DNA of 10,649 bases, from the NCBI GenBank assembly GCA_025349905.2, contig MU625147.1, positions 1-10,649 on the forward strand, in the 5' to 3' direction. This stretch comes from Blastocladiella britannica (Eukaryota; Blastocladiomycota; Blastocladiomycetes; Blastocladiales; Blastocladiaceae). Every line of letters begins with the position of its first letter. Position 1 is the stretch's first letter. Below, in pieces: positions 7,746 to 10,649 of this stretch. The translations under genes and the position numbers were made by a program. The notes under the pieces are model-generated. The model was not told where the DNA came from and ran no database searches. It saw nothing but the letters and a program-made list of their open reading frames with translations.

Positions 7746-10115
7746 ATGTCCAGCAGCAACAGCCGCAGAAACCGTGGTGGAGGTGGTCCCGTCCCACCGA
7801 CAATGACCTCGCCTGGTGGCCAACAGTACCGCTACTATGGCCCAGGCCAGCAGAGCCATGATCCCCAGCACCAGCCTGGAGGTGGGGGTTTCGGTGGTGG
7901 AGGTCCCCAACGCGGTCCCCAGCCGCTCTCGCAACAACAACAGCACCAGCGGTCATGGCAGACGCGTCCAAGGTCCGGTGGCCAAGGCCAAGGCCAGGGC
8001 CAGGGCCAGGGCGGCGTCAACAACGCAAACAACTATAACATGAACAACAACACCCATTACCGGGCAATGCGCGCGCACGCGTTCTGGGCGTCGCCGCCGT
8101 TCCCGGGCATCTTGGGCGCGCGCGTGATTGGTCAAAAGGGCCAAAACTTTAAAGACCTGACCCTGCGGTACCCTGCCATCCAATTCAACCTCAGGGAGGT
8201 GTCCAAATCCAAGCACCCAGACCTCGACGGGCCTATGGTGCTGACGCTGTCCCCGCAGCGCGACTACAACGGCCCATTTAGCGACTACTTCGCGCAACGG
8301 TCCGAGGTGCAGGCCTTGCTCACAGACCTGCTAGCGTCCCCGGCCAACTGGGCGTGGCGCGACTCAGAGCACTTGTTGGCGGCGCCCGAACCCACGCAAC
8401 GGCTGTGCTGGACCAGCATGCACGACCACGAACTGCTCACCAAGCTACCGGCGGCGCTGGACTCGCCACCGCCCTACTTTTTCATGTCGGTCGCGCGGCC
8501 GACCGACGACGAGGAGTCAGAGCGGCCGCACGTGAACGAGGGCCTGGAGCGCGCGCTGGAGGCCATGGCGTTTGATCCGCGCGACGCCGCCGCCCGCAGC
8601 ATGCAGGTCATGCACTTGCAGTCGGACGACCGCATCACGGCGCTGGCCGAGTCGATCGCCGAACGCAACAAGACGTTCATGTACACGGCCGTCCCCGGCG
8701 GGCCCTCGTCCATGAAACTCAAGGCGGCGCTCGGGATGCTGGTATACTCGCGGTTCCTGATGGGCGGTGTGCTGGGCGACGCGTGCAAGGACGGCGCGAC
8801 GTTCACGGCCGCGGCGGCGGTACAAGCCGTCAACAGCAAGGACATCAAAGGGTCGTACGCGGTTGGGCTCCCCGTGTCAGCCGAACCGCCGCTGCTGCGG
8901 TTCCTGTCGGCGCTGAGCTTCAAGTCCAAGGGCTCCGAGTCCACCAAAGTGGTGGCGGCGTTCCGCATGCCCGACAGCACCCCACGGGCGCTGGCGTTCT
9001 CGCGCATTTACAAGATGAAGTTTGTCTACGACGAGAACATTGACGAGTTTGTGTTCCACCCGACGCACCTGCAGTACGAGTCGGTTCCCTTGGGCAAGTA
9101 CGCGGTGGTGATGCTGCCGCAGGACCGCGGCGCCGAGACCGAGCTCCCACTGTCGTTCCGTGTCCGCCATTTCGTCAACGAACCCGTGCCCGAAAACTTG
9201 CAGAGCGCCACCCGCGAACGACTTGACTTGATCTCGAACGAACTGCTGGCGTTCCTGAACGGCGCTCGGGACCAGCTGCTGGGCCACGACGACGAGCACA
9301 TCTCCCCGGCTTTGCCCGCCCTTCCCACCATCGTGGTGGAAAAGACCACCGATCTGACGCTGCGTCTGAAAAAGACCACCCGGCACGAGCGCGGCCAGTG
9401 GTCCATGTCGTGCATTAAAGTGGCGGCGCTGGCATCCCGGACCCCACCCGCATCGATTCCGATCGCGAGCTTGCTGGCCGTTCAGTTCAAGCACGCCGGG
9501 TTCTCATCGCTCGACGTCACTCAAACCAAACTGTCGGCGCATTACGTCAAGATGTTTATCGACGTGATGCAGTCGTTCACGCGCGGCGTGCGGCGCGAAA
9601 TTGGTGCCGGCGACGCGATTGCTCCTGCGCCAGTCTCGATCGCGGCCGCGATCGCTCCTCCCGTTCGAGCTCCACCACCGCTCGAGAATGACGATGACGA
9701 TGAGAGCGAGGAGGGCGATGATGTTGACGAGTACGGCGGCGAGGATGCCGGTGATGCACCAGAAGACTCGGACGAGAGCGACTCGGCCGTGAACGGTGTC
9801 GATCATGGCGACGATGGCGGTGCACGCGATGATGCGGCGGACGGGTCCGAGGACGCGTACGACGATTCCGGGAACATGGACGACGATGCCCAGGATGCTC
9901 ACGAGGATGCGATGGCCGATACCCAATCCGAGACTGCTGTCCAGTCCGAGCAAGGGGAGCATTACGAGTTGCCTGCATCGTCGCCGGCGATGGGAGGAGA
10001 GGCAGACGCGGACGAGATGGACGCTGACCAAGCAACCAAGGACGCCCGTGCGGTATCAGACGACAGCCTCACCTCGATCGACGAGAACGATGGCACCACC
10101 ACGTTCGAGGAGTGA
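7746..10115 (+). CDS. KH-domain RNA-binding protein with RGG/Q-rich N-terminus and acidic tail
   Basis: Not recognised as a named gene. 789 aa from the preferred start, an uninterrupted frame. Residues 1–105 are low complexity: RRNRGGGG, Gly clusters, a QQQQ patch, a GQ repeat (79–90) and an Asn-rich patch. Residues about 112–170 look like a KH domain: PPFPGILGARVIGQKGQNF carries the GxxG loop (GQKG, 129–132), followed by hydrophobic strands. Residues about 180–620 form a folded-looking region with no motif I can name; RNKTFMYTAVPGG (308–319), LGMLVYSRFL (329–338) and the EFVFHPTHLQYESVPLGKY stretch (434–451) would be useful search handles. Residues 648–789 are a strongly acidic, Asp/Glu-Ser tail. 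No signal peptide or membrane segment is seen. The start is chosen at M(7746) because it has A at −3 and opens the RGG-type sequence; ATG at 7470 would add 92 residues. Nucleic-acid binding is likely; the specific role is unknown. Confidence 0.75.
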   Translation: MSSSNSRRNRGGGGPVPPTMTSPGGQQYRYYGPGQQSHDPQHQPGGGGFGGGGPQRGPQPLSQQQQHQRSWQTRPRSGGQGQGQGQGQGGVNNANNYNMNNNTHYRAMRAHAFWASPPFPGILGARVIGQKGQNFKDLTLRYPAIQFNLREVSKSKHPDLDGPMVLTLSPQRDYNGPFSDYFAQRSEVQALLTDLLASPANWAWRDSEHLLAAPEPTQRLCWTSMHDHELLTKLPAALDSPPPYFFMSVARPTDDEESERPHVNEGLERALEAMAFDPRDAAARSMQVMHLQSDDRITALAESIAERNKTFMYTAVPGGPSSMKLKAALGMLVYSRFLMGGVLGDACKDGATFTAAAAVQAVNSKDIKGSYAVGLPVSAEPPLLRFLSALSFKSKGSESTKVVAAFRMPDSTPRALAFSRIYKMKFVYDENIDEFVFHPTHLQYESVPLGKYAVVMLPQDRGAETELPLSFRVRHFVNEPVPENLQSATRERLDLISNELLAFLNGARDQLLGHDDEHISPALPALPTIVVEKTTDLTLRLKKTTRHERGQWSMSCIKVAALASRTPPASIPIASLLAVQFKHAGFSSLDVTQTKLSAHYVKMFIDVMQSFTRGVRREIGAGDAIAPAPVSIAAAIAPPVRAPPPLENDDDDESEEGDDVDEYGGEDAGDAPEDSDESDSAVNGVDHGDDGGARDDAADGSEDAYDDSGNMDDDAQDAHEDAMADTQSETAVQSEQGEHYELPASSPAMGGEADADEMDADQATKDARAVSDDSLTSIDENDGTTTFEE
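7980..8009 (+). repeat. Five GGCCAR hexamer repeats inside the KH-protein gene
   Basis: Tandem units GGCCAA, GGCCAA, GGCCAG, GGCCAG, GGCCAG encode the alternating Gly-Gln run of the low-complexity N-terminus. The unit length is a multiple of three, so copy-number change would keep the frame. Confidence 0.85.
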
Positions 10116-10141
10116 ATACGATTTAGGGGCAGAGTTTATTG

Positions 10142-10153
10142 AATATGTATATT
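10142..10153. terminator. Bidirectional AT-rich 3'-end element between convergent genes
   Basis: AATATGTATATT on the plus strand, 26 nt after the KH stop, contains TATGTA. Its complement, AATATACATATT, is identical to the element after the Rab gene and lies downstream of the minus-strand stop at 10170. It could therefore serve both convergent transcripts. The function is inferred from the resemblance to TAYRTA efficiency elements. Confidence 0.4.
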
Positions 10154-10155
10154 TC

Positions 10156-10174
10156 TTTTTTTTTTTTTTTTATT
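10156..10174 (-). terminator. A-tract and AATAAA at the minus-strand gene's stop codon
   Basis: On the minus strand AATAAA (10174–10169) overlaps the TAA stop and runs into a 16-base A tract; on the plus strand this is a 16-base T run 40 nt after the KH stop. It may take part in 3'-end formation on either strand, though AATAAA inside a stop codon may be coincidence. Confidence 0.35.
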
Positions 10175-10649
10175 CTCGCCGGCCAAGTATGGAGCAAGGT
10201 GGACTTGTTTGATGCGCAGTCGGCGCCGCAGTGGTTACATCGCAGCTGCCTCCCCTGCCAAGCAGAACCAGAAGCAGATCCAGAACAACAATAACGGCCA
10301 GAAGCGCCGCCGCCAGTCCCCTTTCGGTCGTCGTGGTTAGGAATATGAGAGAATACCCAAGTGTGCAGATAATGAAAAATATCAAATATATTAAGTCAAT
10401 ACTCGACTTACCATGGGATCCCAGGCACATATGGCTCGGCCGTATTACCAAACTCCACAAATACCGCGATCTTGCGTGTGACGGCCACATCGTGGAGCCA
10501 CCACTGCGGATCTGCATAGTCATTGAAAATCTTGTCCAATTTTTCCGCTGCAGGAAGCACCAAGGGATGCCCAGCAGCAATGTAAGCTTGCAACCACCAT
10601 TCCATCATTACGAGTTTACAGGATTCGAGCAGACTAACCCAAATGCCAG
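10170..10649 (-). CDS. 3' end of an unrecognised gene with C-terminal transmembrane segment (partial)
   Basis: Open to the window edge, so the 5' part is missing. Two exons are visible: from the edge to 10412, then 10320–10170. The intron 10411–10321 (91 nt) starts with the strong donor GTAAGT, has the branch-like CCTAAC near 10340 and ends GAAAG. Joined, the visible protein is about 128 residues. The first part has two Trp-Trp pairs (MMEWWLQAYIAAGHPL and DPQWWLHDV) about 30 residues apart, resembling the degenerate ankyrin-like repeats common in Blastocladiomycota proteins; this likeness is weak. The second exon opens with a hydrophobic stretch of about 20 residues (AAALLAVIVVLDLLLVLLG) bounded by Arg, then a short polar tail ending GRRE, suggesting a single-pass membrane anchor near the C-terminus. 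An upstream acceptor near 10634 is possible. The function cannot be named. Confidence 0.5.

Noticed and set aside
10212..10340. 42-residue basic plus-strand peptide frame (Arg-rich, QNQKQIQNNNN core)
   Set aside because: It overlaps the spliced minus-strand exon whose junction keeps frame and has good splice signals. It has no promoter or homology I recognise, so the minus-strand reading is preferred, though not proven.

Overview
The window looks like nuclear DNA of a GC-rich fungus, most likely an early-diverging lineage such as Blastocladiomycota (Catenaria/Allomyces relatives). The evidence is short GT–AG introns (about 55–91 nt) with CTGAY/CTAAY-like branch sites, a FUR1-type uracil phosphoribosyltransferase, a fungal-type single-copy cellular reverse transcriptase (rvt), a PTS1-bearing peroxisomal acyl-CoA oxidase, and a WW-rich fragment resembling the divergent ankyrin-like repeats I associate with Blastocladiomycota. 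The phylum call is inference; the eukaryotic gene structure is read directly from the sequence.

Layout. Six genes are packed closely in divergent and convergent pairs. (1) FUR1 on the minus strand (163–979, three exons) faces away from (2) a Rab18-like GTPase on the plus strand (1113–1940, four exons, C-terminal CAC). They share about 130 bp of 5' sequence. (3) An acyl-CoA oxidase on the plus strand (2188–4338, three exons, C-terminal AKL) has a TATA box about 70 bp upstream of its ATG. It converges on (4) a large rvt gene on the minus strand (4373–7437), with only 34 bp between stop codons. rvt is in turn divergent from (5) a KH/RGG-type RNA-binding protein with a long acidic tail on the plus strand (7746–10115). 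That gene converges on (6) the 3' end of an unrecognised minus-strand gene (10170–window edge), which ends in a putative transmembrane segment and has its stop 54 bp away.

Function. The first three genes are housekeeping: pyrimidine salvage, vesicle/lipid-droplet traffic, and peroxisomal beta-oxidation. Nothing suggests they act together. The notable locus is the right half: a domesticated, non-mobile reverse transcriptase with intact catalytic aspartates and no retroelement parts, head-to-head with an RNA-binding protein of unknown role. A functional link between those two is a hypothesis based only on arrangement and domain type.

Gene-structure points recorded separately: FUR1 and rvt both appear to have an intron exactly at or inside the start codon; a 12-bp near-palindromic AT element recurs at 3' ends; and the KH gene's reading frame stays open for 92 codons upstream of its likely start. 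I saw no tRNA, rRNA, CRISPR array, LTR, transposon end or bacterial operon signal.
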